Below, in pieces: positions 39,944 to 49,012 of a DNA stretch of 64,000 nt (positions within the stretch are counted from its first letter, which is position 1; the number at the start of each line of letters is the position of its first letter). The notes beneath the pieces were generated by a model. That model had not been told where the DNA came from. It made no database searches and saw nothing but the letters and a program-made list of their open reading frames with translations. The translations under genes were made by a program, and so were the position numbers. The stretch spans positions 7,032,437 through 7,096,436 of the forward strand of contig OX104124.1 in assembly GCA_944474755.1 (NCBI GenBank). Direction: 5' to 3'. Source of the stretch: Limnoperna fortunei (taxonomy: Eukaryota; Mollusca; Bivalvia; Mytilida; Modiolidae).

Positions 39944-42132
39944 ATGTCTCAGTTACCGGTAAGTAACATTAAAAAAATCATAAAACCAATAAAATCCATA
40001 GTTTTCCCAAGTGACCTCATTACCACTTTCCCAAAAAATTAGATTTATGAACTAATTTCCATGTCTTCTCTCCCCAGTCAACTTCCTTAGTGTCGTCTGA
40101 TAGTTTTACTACATAGATCACGTGACCCCTGTCATAAAAAAAAAGTACGGAACACCGAAATAACAAAAACCGATGTTTATTTTTTTATCTTAAATGAAAA
40201 ACATAACCGAAATAAGAAAAATTTTGAAATTTACTAATAAGAAACACTATTTATTTTACAGTAATAATATTAATAAATATAAATTTATAAAATCAAAATT
40301 AAATCTACATCTAGATGTAGATGTAGATTTAATTTTGATTTTATAAATTTTTTTGTAAATTTTTTTTTACAGTAATAATATTAATAAATATAAATTTATA
40401 AAATCAAAATAAAATCAAATAAATAATGGGCTTAAATTTTGAAATAAAACAAATAATGAAATTTTATTATTTTTCATTTTAGGATTTTGAAAAGCAGAAG
40501 CGACTACAATACAATAGAGCCAACCTTCAAAGGGCCTATGATGCAGTAATGTCAGAAGGAATGTCTGTCTACAAGGCTTCCAGGGTATTCAATGTGCCAA
40601 CACAAACCCTTAGAGACAGAGTCAATGGAAAAGTAGCTTTGGATTCCAAAGTGGGGCATGACACTATTTTTACCTATGAGGAAGAGGAAGCATTGGTACA
40701 TCATATAAAGTATATGGCAGAAATAGGGTATGGATATACCAGAACAAGCATACAACGCATGGCAAGGGAATATGCTACATCTCTCCATAAACCGTCGCAA
40801 ACCAAGCAGCAAGGCACTGTTCAGCTAAGTAATAATTGGTTCTATGGATTTTTAGATAGATGGTCAGATTTGAAATTAGCAAAACCACAGAAGCTTTCTT
40901 GGGCTAGAGCCCAAAATGCATCCCAAGAAAAAATTAAAAATTACTTTAAAGAGCTTTCGACAATAATAACTAAAAATGACTTATCAGAAAAACCACACAG
41001 AATCTACAATATTGATGAAACTGGCATAGCAACAGACCACTCTCCACCAAAGATTGTATGTGCCAAAGGAGCAAATCCTCAGTCGGTAACGTCTAATAGG
41101 TCATCCACTGTCACAATTATTGCTGGAGGCAATGCTGTTGGAAATTTTATACCCCCATTTTATGTTTTCCCAGGTAAAAGATGGAATCCAGACTTACTGA
41201 GTGGAGCACTTCAGGGTTCCTCTGGTCAGATGAGTGAAAGTGGCTGGTCTAATGGAGCTATATTTGAAAATTATATAACCACTCATTTTGCAATCAATGC
41301 TGGTATAACTGACCAAGCAAATCAAGTACCATTGCTAATTTTATTTGATGGACATCGTTCCCATATCAGTTTAACTTTGACCAACTGGGCAAAACAGCGT
41401 AATGTGATATTATTTGTCCTTCCTCCTCATAGCAGCCACCTTACCCAACCGTTAGATGTTGGTGTTTTTGGACCATTAAAAAACATATACAACAGAGAAT
41501 GTGCAGTTTATCTGCAGACACATCCTGGCTGTAGCATTACCAAATATGATATTGCTGCACTAACCAGTAGGCCATACCTTAAAGCTATGTGTCCAGAAAA
41601 TTTAATTTCAGCTTTTAAAAAGACTGGGGTATTTCCTGTAAATTCAAAGGCAATCACTACTGAGAAAACCGCTCTTTCAACAATATATGCAGCTAAAGTA
41701 AACAGTACACCTGGAAAGGAACCTGATGTAAATAAACCTGCTACTTGTCAGGAGAATGACCATAACTCTGCTACAACTTCTGAAGTCCATCAGATTGACA
41801 ACTCTATGTTAGAGGAACCATCAAACTTCTTAAACAAACAGCCTGAGAATGTCCAACAACCTGCTGATAATAGGCCAGCCAGTTTCTTTAATGCAAGAAC
41901 AATCACATCAGTACCGGAGAAGAAAACTAAACGAAAATTTGTACCTCCTTACCTTGCAGGAAACTTGTCTAAAAAGTCCAACATGGAAATACTAGAGTCT
42001 ACAAACAGCAAGAAACCAAAACCTGAGATCACTAGTTCAATCAAACCAACAAAGAGTAAAAACAAACCAGTCACTGCTTCTAACAAAGTTACAAAAGAAA
42101 CACACAGTGGGAAAAAATCGACCAGTACATAA
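39944..42132 (+). CDS. pogo/Tigger-like DDE transposase (two exons)
   Basis: The enzyme would cut and rejoin transposon ends in the nucleus. Exon 1 (39,944-39,958) encodes MSQLP and ends at a strong donor (CCG then GTAAGT); exon 2 starts at 40,483 after a T-rich tract ending TTTTAG, in phase 0, giving MSQLPDFEKQKR. The downstream ATG at 40,549 would be residue 28. The N-terminal part has a pipsqueak-type helix-turn-helix (SVYKASRVFNVPTQTLRDRV), then a CENP-B/Tc5-like DNA-binding region ending in NNWFYGFLDRW. The DDE_1 core keeps all three acids: NIDETGI (D codon 41,014), LFDGHRSH (41,347) and QPLDVGVFG (41,455), with 35 residues between the second and third. The C-terminal third is lysine-, serine- and asparagine-rich. 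The frame stops at TAA 42,130-42,132, upstream of an in-frame zinc finger. It is probably a defective or very recent copy. Confidence 0.9.
39959..40482 (+). other. Intron of the transposase gene, with a 70-bp palindrome
   Basis: This 524-nt intron is bounded by GTAAGT and TTTTAG. It holds a near-perfect palindrome at 40,281-40,350 (31-bp arms, 8-base loop TAGATGTA) and a direct repeat of about 45 bp starting TTTTACAGTAATAATATT at about 40,256 and 40,366. The second TTTTTTTTTACAG also looks like a splice acceptor (about 40,371), but the TTTTAG at 40,482 gives the better protein. Confidence 0.75.
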
Positions 42133-42426
42133 GTTTTTGATGACCAGAGGCCAAGCACATCTGGACTAAATACTAAAGGTGGACCAATTTCCTTGATGGA
42201 ATCTTCAGAAGAATTAAGTCAGAGTGATTTCACTGATGATGAGGAAATGTGTTGTGTCTGTGACAAGTGGCAACCATCTGAAAGGAAGGGAATACCTGGA
42301 TGCATATTTGTACAATGGGCAAAATGTGCTTTTTGTCCTCACTGGACACATTTACGTTACTGTACTGAAGTAACTGTTTTGAGGAGAAACAGTGTGTTCA
42401 GGTGTCCACACTGTATAGAAAAGTAA
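42133..42426 (+). pseudogene. Transposase C-terminal zinc finger after in-frame stop
   Basis: Directly after the TAA at 42,130 the same reading frame continues for 97 codons: a linker with RPSTSGLNTKGGPISL, an acidic stretch (SEELSQSDFTDDEEM), then a cysteine/histidine module with CCVCDKW, CAFCPHWTHLRYC and FRCPHC, ending at TAA 42,424-42,426. Spacing is PHD-like or treble-clef-like and the position suits the natural end of the transposase. A frame kept open past the stop suggests one nonsense change; readthrough is the alternative. It is not likely a separate gene, as no promoter or good start is evident. Confidence 0.75.
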
Positions 42427-42907
42427 AATATAAAGCATCCATACCTGAATTTACCTGTAAATATGTTAACTTTACGTTTGTTAAACTGTTTCTTGGAGTT
42501 TTCTGGATGTTTTTATCAAGTTTGTGTTTCCAGCTGTTATAGTGTTATTTCTTACAAAACAGTACCAAACATGTATATTTTTAATGCGTACTGCGCTCCA
42601 TACTTCGATTTGATGACGTAGCACGATACAATGGAACTCTCCTATTTCTACTAGAATGAAACATGCCGAACTTCAACGGAAGTTTGTGAACGATTCCAAA
42701 AGAGATATTTATTAATTTCTATATAAGTGAAAAGGTTGAATGCTGAAGTAAATGTCATAACAAAGAAAACACGAAAGGTAAGTGAGTTGAATGTTTTTTA
42801 TTACAGAAAAATTAAGTAGCACGATACAATGAGACACCGGGCTGTACATTGTATAAAGATAGCTAGGATTTAGGCATATCAGCAATACCCCTTACTGTCC
42901 CTAATAT

Positions 42908-42969
42908 CATCTTCGCTAGCCAAGTGTTACGATCAGGTCCCCCCTCTCTTCACCCTTGGCAGATCTAGA
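42908..42969 (+). repeat. Left terminal inverted repeat of the two-gene element
   Basis: This 62-bp repeat matches the complement of 48,152-48,212 except in the middle (about 42,925-42,945). It contains its own inner palindrome, GCCAAG near the start against CACCCTTGGC near the end, so each terminus can fold. It is preceded directly by CCCTAATAT. Confidence 0.9.
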
Positions 42970-43095
42970 TGAGTTTTTTGTAATTCCCGCCAACGCCACC
43001 TTACGGATTCACAAGTTGCGTCCCTTTATATTACATCATAATCTGCCAATCAGAATAAGGCTTGTATATCGGTTTGGTGTCATTTTTGAAGTAAA

Positions 43096-43347
43096 ATGGC
43101 AGCGCCCAGCTTCGAGAAAGCTTGTGAATTTCTAGCCGCGCTAGAAATCAGGTTACATCAATGTAGGCAATTTTACAACGAAAATCTGTTTTTTGTTGGT
43201 ACCACGCGAAGCTGAAAATCACTAGCGGATAGTTCGAATTTGTCGTTGGTAGACCAAGAGCTTGTTACATGTTGGCGACGACAAGTGGAGATTGATATTG
43301 AAGTCAAGCGTCTACCAGGAGAAATTAAAATTGATTCCTATAGATGA
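43096..43347 (+). pseudogene. Candidate first exon of the element's plus-strand gene
   Basis: A good-context ATG (GTAAAATGGCAGCG) opens a frame beginning MAAPSFEKACEFLAALEIRL and continuing FYNENLFFVGTTRS. It is interrupted by TGA at 43,213-43,215, then continues in the same frame (KSLADSSNLSLVDQELVTC, then VEIDIEVKRLPGEIKIDSYR) to a stop at 43,345. A splice-donor-like CAGTG then GTAAGC lies about 20 bp further on. I do not recognise a domain. Its place just inside the left terminus and upstream of the helicase fragment suggests a 5' exon of the same gene; the helicase Walker A and DEAH exons that should follow are not visible. Confidence 0.4.
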
Positions 43348-43674
43348 GACACACACAGTTCAGTGGTAAGCAACATTAATAATTTATTTCTTCGTTTATT
43401 CATTGATATTTTATGACTTTTCGTTCGTTTACTAGTGTCATTACACATAAGCTGTGTTATTTTCGCTGCAGGACGATTCATCCCATAATAAGTAAAACGG
43501 ACCACGGAAAATATATAATAGTGAATACAGATATTGTCATATCAACAAATAATTATTTATATAAAAATAATATAATAGAAAAATAATTAATGCATTAAAA
43601 TTAATAAGGAAACATTATTACAAATTATTAAAACTTTTACAATGAAGATTCATTATACACTACTAATTAATATA

Positions 43675-44092
43675 GATTGATTGATTGATTGGATGGCTGC
43701 TTTACGTCCAGCGAGCAGTATTTCAGCTATATTCAGGACAGGAACAAACAATAAATCAACAGAAAATGGGGGTTGGATGGGTCACAGGGAATAAAATTTT
43801 GACTGCCACTGGAAAAGTATGGAGTTTTGGGAAGGGGCGGAAAATATAGCCTTTTGTAGCCGCTACAATGAGCCTACTCTTTTTCAAAATCTACAAAAGG
43901 GGTCTTTATCGTGCAAGGAGCGTGGCACTCTCCAAACACGTTACCCACTACGGTCTGTGGTGGTCAGGCTTTCCGTATTATGACCTGACAACCCCCAAAC
44001 GAGAGGGTCTCCCCTATCCACCACCCGGGGATGCGCTGGGCTGCTCTGTGGGTCAAGCACTGGGAACCCTCCCAGTATGGTCCCAGAATTAA
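43675..44092 (+). repeat. Dispersed repeat starting with GATT units (SINE-sized)
   Basis: It begins with five GATT units, then GGATGGCTGCTTTACGTCC and a body of about 400 bp ending near CCCTCCCAGTATGGTCCC. Relatives occur at 54,908-55,160 (GATT run, then CAGCAGTATTTC, ACCTACTCTTTTTC, CACTACGAACTGGTCA) and as a short piece at 31,090-31,140. A 74-codon frame at 43,868 is part of the repeat, not a gene. It lies inside the helicase gene of the two-gene element, in the place of missing exons. Confidence 0.7.
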
Positions 44093-44319
44093 TATCGAAG
44101 GTTGTCAATTGCAACGATATATGGTCGAGCTATTCAGAAGACACAATGACAGCTGTACATGTATGTCTAACAAATGTTTTAAAGTTTTTTTAATTAAGGG
44201 TTTATTGTTGTCTTATTAATACTGGTATGTACTTGCAATTGACTATGTCGACTTTGTTGTTATGTGGCATGTCATTAAAAAATTAAAATTCTCTACACTG
44301 CCTTTTCCAATAAAACCTG

Positions 44320-44365
44320 GATGCCATGATAGTGTTGAACACCATTAAAGCAAACAAACAAAATA
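44320..44365 (+). repeat. SINE-like tail fragment
   Basis: GTTGAACACCATTAAAG followed by CAAACAAACAAA matches the 3' tail of the SINE family in the window. Little else of a SINE remains upstream. Confidence 0.4.
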
Positions 44366-44492
44366 ACTGATAATCTACTTCATTAACCAACTGTGGGAGG
44401 GTATTTCAGGTAAAACAGTGTAATGTTAAAGTGCCAAATAACATGATAGTTAATATATACTTGGAACTAATATAATTTTAACAATTTTGCAG

Positions 44493-45622
44493 GGGTGAAC
44501 AAAGTAAGAATGATGACCCATTTAGAGAATGGTTTTCAAGGTTAGAACTAAGGTCTCCTTGTCCTAACCTTCCATTGGCTGCATTAACAGCTATTTCTGG
44601 ACCCAGTGAAAGAAGAAAAAATATGAAAAGGTGTTGCTTAGCTGCAAGAGCAGAAGTAGTACTGGAGTCTTGGGACACACCAACATCAAAATATCCACTG
44701 TTTCCAATCCAAACAAAGATAATCTTGAACATGTGTTTGAATGTGTAATAAACAGCATAAAAACAAAACACTTATGTATGCGATTTTCTGTACAACTATA
44801 TATACAGATGTACATGTAGCAAAACTGTACCTGAATGATGTTTGTAAAATTATTGGGAATCGGTTGTGAACATTTTCAAATGTTCCACAGCAAACCAAAT
44901 GAAAAAGGGAAAGAAAAAATATGTCACGACATGACCATGGATGACAAGATTCTCATCTGATATGCACAAATTCAGCAGTAATGGGAGTGAATTTCTAGGG
45001 TGTTCACAATATCGTACTGTGAATAACCCAGGGAAATGGATACAATTGCACAGAAATTAGGTAGAGCCGGCAGAGATGGAACACTTTTTGATGAACTTGT
45101 TTTAATATAACACGAAGGACATATGAAGAAAGTAGAGTGTGACAATGTGAAAACACCAGCTTTTGTGTTCTAGTTATATGACTAAACCTACTTCTATTGC
45201 ACCTTTGCACAATTGTTGTGATGTTTGCGACAAAAAATGCCCTTGTCATGCTTGTGGAGAGGAGACATGTCCAAGAACACATGTTGCTGCTGTGGCGACT
45301 CAACAGGATTCTGATTCTTCTAATGAAGAAAGTATGAACAGATTTACTTATCCAGGGAGTCTAGAACATTCTCGAAAGAAGCTCGAGTCATTTAAAAGTT
45401 CATGGACCGAATATAAACTGGAGCATTACTTCACCATGAAGTCCTTCAATGATTTACTGATACAGTAATATCAATATTGCACGAAGATGTGAAATATTAT
45501 TTACACCAGATGAAGTTATGAGAAACTTTCATATGAATATATGCCAAATAAAATGCATTGTTTTTGAAGATACTGAAATGTACAACATGTCGGATAGTGA
45601 TTGTAACACCTCATCTTATTAA
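44493..45622 (+). pseudogene. RecQ-like SF2 DNA helicase, 3' part, degenerate
   Basis: RecQ helicases unwind DNA with ATP. After an acceptor (TTTTGCAG, 44,485-44,492) the frame reads GEQSKNDDPFREWFSRLELR, then LAALTAISGPSERR (motif III region) and VVLESWDTP. A frameshift near 44,670 leads to TVSNPNKDNLEHVFECVINS. Further on, in shifted and stop-broken frames, come FHSKPNEKGKEKICHDM, MGVNF-stop-GVHN (motif V) and QKLGRAGRDG (motif VI, about 45,052-45,081). The RecQ zinc-binding part is clear: SIAPLHNCCDVCDKKCPC (from about 45,188), then a serine/acid-rich stretch and MNRFTYPGSLEHSRKK. One more shift reaches RRCEIIFTPDEVMRNFH and the natural end at TAA 45,620. Walker A and DEAH parts are absent. 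At least two frameshifts and several stops make it non-functional. RecQ assignment is firm; its link to the transposon rests on position. Confidence 0.85.
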
Positions 45623-45937
45623 AGTGTCAAAACTGACATGTCATTTCTATAATTACTATGGTTAATGTATATTTTGCCAATATAATATAAATTTTAAGGT
45701 AAAAGTTGTGTTGTTCCTCTCCAAAAAGTATATTGTTGCCTTTATTTATATTAACATATATCAGCATGAAGCCAGGATGTTGCATGCTTGCAATACAATC
45801 TACCAAAATTTATCATCTTCCTATTTCACGCGGATGATTTAATACATGTTCTAGCTGCCATATCTTTACATGTTGTGTGCAGTAGTTAAAATAAAAACTT
45901 CACAGAAAATCATTGTAACATCTTAACTAATTTCTCC
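45623..45937. other. Non-coding stretch between convergent gene relics
   Basis: AT-rich sequence between the end of the helicase relic and a SINE fragment; nothing recognised. Confidence 0.5.
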
Positions 45938-46030
45938 AGGTATTAGGGCTTCCTGCCCTGATAAAAAATGGACGATATGGCAAAAAATTGCTGAAAGTGG
46001 CATTAAACACCATTTACAAAAACATAAATT
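45938..46030 (+). repeat. SINE 3' fragment
   Basis: GGCTTCCTGCCCTGATAAAA, GGACGATATGGC and AAAATTGCTGAAAGTGGC then CATTAAACACC match the body and tail of the SINE family; the tRNA head is missing. Confidence 0.7.
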
Positions 46031-46436
46031 AAGTGGTGCATGGAATTCATTCAAGTGTGATAAAGTTGTTACAGGTTAGGGTCCAAGGTTGCCAGTTGTC
46101 TCTAAGCACTACAGCTTTTTTAACCAATAAAATTACTATTGGTCACCACGAAACAACAAATATTGTGGAAAGTGATGATCAATGCTAACAACCAATCAAT
46201 CAATATCATACAGGTAGCAACCAATAAAAAAAGTACACAAATGTAAGAAGTACTAATGTAAGACAATAACAAACAGGTTTCACATGGATTATGATCTTTT
46301 ATGTGACAGTACAGTATTACAAATGTGGTGAAATATATTTTACACTGATACATACAAGTCGCTCCTTGTTTTATATGATCCATTTATAAAGATTGTCTAT
46401 CTGTATACATGACACATTTTGGAAACCGTATTCACG

Positions 46437-46580
46437 ACCAGGTTTATAATATACTATTGATCACATGGTCTGTCAAAAATGAGGATGCGGGTCGAGTCTC
46501 ACTGCAGGCAGGGTGCACTTGACTAATCTTAATTCTCCAAAAAACAAAATCGGAACGCTATGATATAGCTGAAAAAAGTT
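46437..46580 (+). repeat. SINE head-and-body fragment inserted in the DUF6589-like gene
   Basis: It contains ATTGATCACATGGTCTGTCA, a box-B-like GCGGGTCGAGTCTCAC and GGGTGCACTTGACTAATC, ending GATATAGCTGAAAAA. It sits exactly where the minus-strand coding sequence of the zinc-finger gene ends, so it likely contributed to its loss. Confidence 0.75.
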
Positions 46581-47705
46581 TATTATTCCTTGGACTAGAA
46601 GTTCAACCAGATTGTCATTGGGAATGTTATGGCAGTGCCTCCATGAAGGTTTGTGCAACAAATCCATTTACATTCAGAACCTTTCTTTGGCAATAAAAGT
46701 GAAATACAGTATGCTATGAAACCAAACAACCATAACTTTTATTTTGTGCGATTACCAAGGCGGAACATTTGAAATTTAGCATTGCATAATATTCTGTCCA
46801 CATCTCCCATTTTACAGGCATCATATGTATCACTCAGCAGACATGCACATTTCATTAACTATGCTATGTACAAGGCAATTTTATATTGGATTTTGAGCTA
46901 AATGGTTCATTAATGTCTAGATCCTCCAATGATCCTTCCTGAGTTGTCTTTTTAATTCACCAGTTGTCTTTTATTTTTTGGTGCAAACTTCACAAATATA
47001 TTTGTTTTCCAGATTGTCAAACATTATTCTTTTTTTTATATGTTTGGTCATCAAGGGCTGATGTTCTTTATGAAATCTTGGATACCTCTGTAAAAAAAAG
47101 AATGCATTTCTAAGTACACAATACTTCAGCTTAGGAGGATGGTACTTTCCTTTACATTTGACGACACGACAATGTTCACTCTACTTCAATCCCTTTTGGT
47201 GTGAATGAAGTGCACTTATTTTAACTGCCTTTGCCCTTTTCGATGGTAATTTGTAGTAGACACTGCATGCAAACTACAAGCTAGTTTTGTCCACATCCAG
47301 AATTTAATCAATAATACATTAAGTTCAGTCAACTGTTGTGATGTTGATAACACTAGTACCCAACCACCCCCCCCCCTTTTTCTGATATATTTATCAAATG
47401 TTAAATGCCTAAAGGAATGTATCCATATGACCAATGATGTTTTTTTTTTTAAATATAAAATATTATTACCTTAACATTATCTGGCAAAAACTAATTCACA
47501 CAAATTCTTTTACTTTTCAATACATTTTTAGAATCCATAGCAGATATGTAGTTACTGACGCTATTTGCCTTTCTTGGACTTATAGTTGTTGATATCTTCG
47601 TTTTTCTAGCTGTTGGCGAATGCAATATTTTGTGCTCTGCAGTTCTCGTCGGGGTCGTTACTTCTGGGCTAATTGCTGCGTCTGGTTGACATTTTCATCG
47701 GACAT
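46575..47705 (-). pseudogene. Zinc-finger protein with DUF6589-like region, degenerate
   Basis: This minus-strand gene starts just inside the right terminus. A start at 47,705 gives MSDENVNQ, then a frameshift to a serine/threonine/proline-rich stretch (PDAAISPEVTTPTRTAEHKI, later ARKTKISTTISPRKANSVSN). One TAG follows before a donor at 47,469-47,468 (AAG then GTAATA). A second exon begins at 47,087 after a TTTTTTTTACAG acceptor. It holds a C2H2 finger, YICEVCTKK-stop-KTTGELKRQLRKDH, in which the first histidine is glutamine. Then come DTYDACKMGDVDRILCNAKF, FRLGNRTK, a tryptophan/phenylalanine-rich helix, a HGG motif and NIPNDNLVELLVQ, in shifting frames. The order (GD..R, K..L, HGG.G.NIP.D) recalls DUF6589-type proteins of invertebrate and fungal elements. 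That match is from memory and moderate. At least three frame breaks are present and the 3' part is lost at a SINE. Confidence 0.6.
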
Positions 47706-48151
47706 TTCAGTAGGCGCCACAGAGAAACGCTGGCGGAGCGTACACATTGTTGACTTGTGAATTTTTATCTAAGCAAACTTATCAGTTCATATTTCTCCTT
47801 TTTAGTATGCTTCTTCGATGTATCATATGCGATCTTCGAAAGCATGGAAAGTATGTTACAAAAACCGCAAACAAGTACGTCATATAAATCCCATCAACAC
47901 GGGTGCGGTATGTAAGCCAGAATTTCACATAACTTATTAAAAACACATAAGGTGTTGACAAAAATCGTACGACTGTCCTTCTTAGGTAGAATTTTTTATG
48001 TATCATTGTACAATTATACGCAATCGATCGTCGCCATGATTTGTTTACTTTCTTAAGCGTACACGTGTTTTTTGTTAAACACACTCTGATTGGTGCAGTT
48101 GTTGGTTCCTGCATCCAATCAAAACCGTTCCTGTGTGACACCGAAATACCG

Positions 48152-48212
48152 TCTAGATCTGCCAAGGGTGAAGATAAGAGTATCGGTTCGTAACCCTTGG
48201 CTAGCGAAGATG
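48152..48212 (-). repeat. Right terminal inverted repeat of the two-gene element
   Basis: It reads inward as CATCTTCGCTAGCCAAG, GGTTACGAACC, then TCTTCACCCTTGGCAG and ATCTAGA, matching the left repeat. CCCTAATAT follows immediately at 48,213-48,221 as the second target-site copy. Confidence 0.9.
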
Positions 48213-48221
48213 CCCTAATAT

Positions 48222-48932
48222 ATGCGCTATATACAATTTCTTTACTTAATAGTGATCTAGACTAACAAAATGTTATGGGATCCCTGAGCCGTCCCCTTCT
48301 CTGGAAAGTCTCCATATCCGGCCCCAGCACCATAAACATTTTCTTTGCTGAAAACTTTTTATTCTCAATTTCATCCAATCAAATCTTTCCTTTTTTCTGT
48401 TGTCATGGTAGTTGAGCAAATTCTCATGCTGAGCAAAACATTTTTACTCAAAAACGTTTTATGGCGATCGAGCCAGGACTACCATGGACTTTACTCACCT
48501 CTGTAATACGATAACTTCCGTTACATAAATACTCTCTCTCTGGAACTTCGCTGCACTTGCTCGTGTTTAATTTCCCGCCAAAACAAGGGACACAATGCCA
48601 AAAGCAATGTCATCATTCCGAAAATCGTATACGGGTTTTGTGTTTTTATATTTACACGGTGTAAATTGATAAAAGAAGATGAAAGTTATTTTATTTTCTG
48701 GCATTACAGAGTACATTTAAAATTATGTCTCTGATTAGATTTCTTTTCTTTTTTTTGGGAGGGGGGTGCGGGGATGGAGGTCCGATGTCGCCGAGTAGGC
48801 AAGGTAGTTCGTCATCTACGGGCAGCATGTTCTCAACAATATGGGCGCACTCAGGTGCTCCGGACGATTGGGCAGTAACTGCTTATAATTAGACACCAGT
48901 TACTCTTAGTCTTGTTCAGAAAAAAAGTCCTA
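48222..48932. other. Stretch without recognisable genes
   Basis: Mixed-composition sequence with a T- then G-rich run near 48,750-48,775; no supported exon, RNA gene or known repeat. Confidence 0.5.
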
Positions 48933-49012
48933 TTCTAGAAGAAGAAAGACTACAACGTCTCGGGCGTCGGGGCATTTTCTGACCAGATGTTGTAGTCTTT
49001 CTTCTTCTAGAA
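48933..49012. repeat. Perfect 24-bp inverted repeat (hairpin)
   Basis: TTCTAGAAGAAGAAAGAC plus TACAAC at 48,933-48,956 is exactly complementary to 48,989-49,012, with a GC-rich loop of 32 bases. It abuts the larger inverted repeat starting at 49,009. Confidence 0.9.

Larger units (their letters stand above)
39801..42834 (+). mobile_element. pogo/Tigger-like DNA transposon, nearly intact
   Basis: Two nested inverted pairs bracket a transposase gene. The inner pair is GTTCCATTGTATCGTGCTA at 39,817-39,835 with its exact complement at 42,619-42,637. The outer pair is TCTCATTGTATCGTGC at 39,801-39,816 with its complement at 42,819-42,834. Both share CATTGTATCGTGC, so the left end holds two tandem copies 16 bp apart, while the right-hand copies are about 180 bp apart. 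They could be transposase binding sites as well as termini. The TA duplication expected for this group is not evident next to either pair, so the exact boundary is open. Confidence 0.8.
42899..48221. mobile_element. Two-gene DNA transposon with 9-bp target duplication
   Basis: The element (42,908-48,212; 5,305 bp) is flanked by identical CCCTAATAT copies (42,899-42,907 and 48,213-48,221) that abut matching terminal inverted repeats starting CATCTTCGCTAGCCAAG. Inside are two convergent broken genes: a RecQ-like helicase (plus, ending 45,622) and a zinc-finger/DUF6589-like protein (minus, starting 47,705). Each starts within about 0.5 kb of a terminus. Later insertions include the dispersed repeat at 43,675-44,092 and SINE pieces at 45,938 and 46,440. 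A 9-bp duplication is unlike the TTAA of Kolobok or the 3-4 bp of Academ, and closest in length to Mutator-like elements, but no Mutator transposase is visible. The superfamily is left open. Confidence 0.8.

Noticed and set aside
43868..44092. 74-codon open frame as a gene
   Set aside because: It lies wholly in a dispersed repeat with related copies elsewhere in the window.
47216..47434. 72-codon minus-strand frame between the two exons of the zinc-finger gene
   Set aside because: It is driven by a C/G homopolymer and lacks convincing splice borders; it is treated as intron.
47782..48165. 127-codon minus-strand frame near the right terminus of the two-gene element
   Set aside because: It crosses into the terminal inverted repeat and shows no domain; a weak 5' exon cannot be excluded but is not supported.
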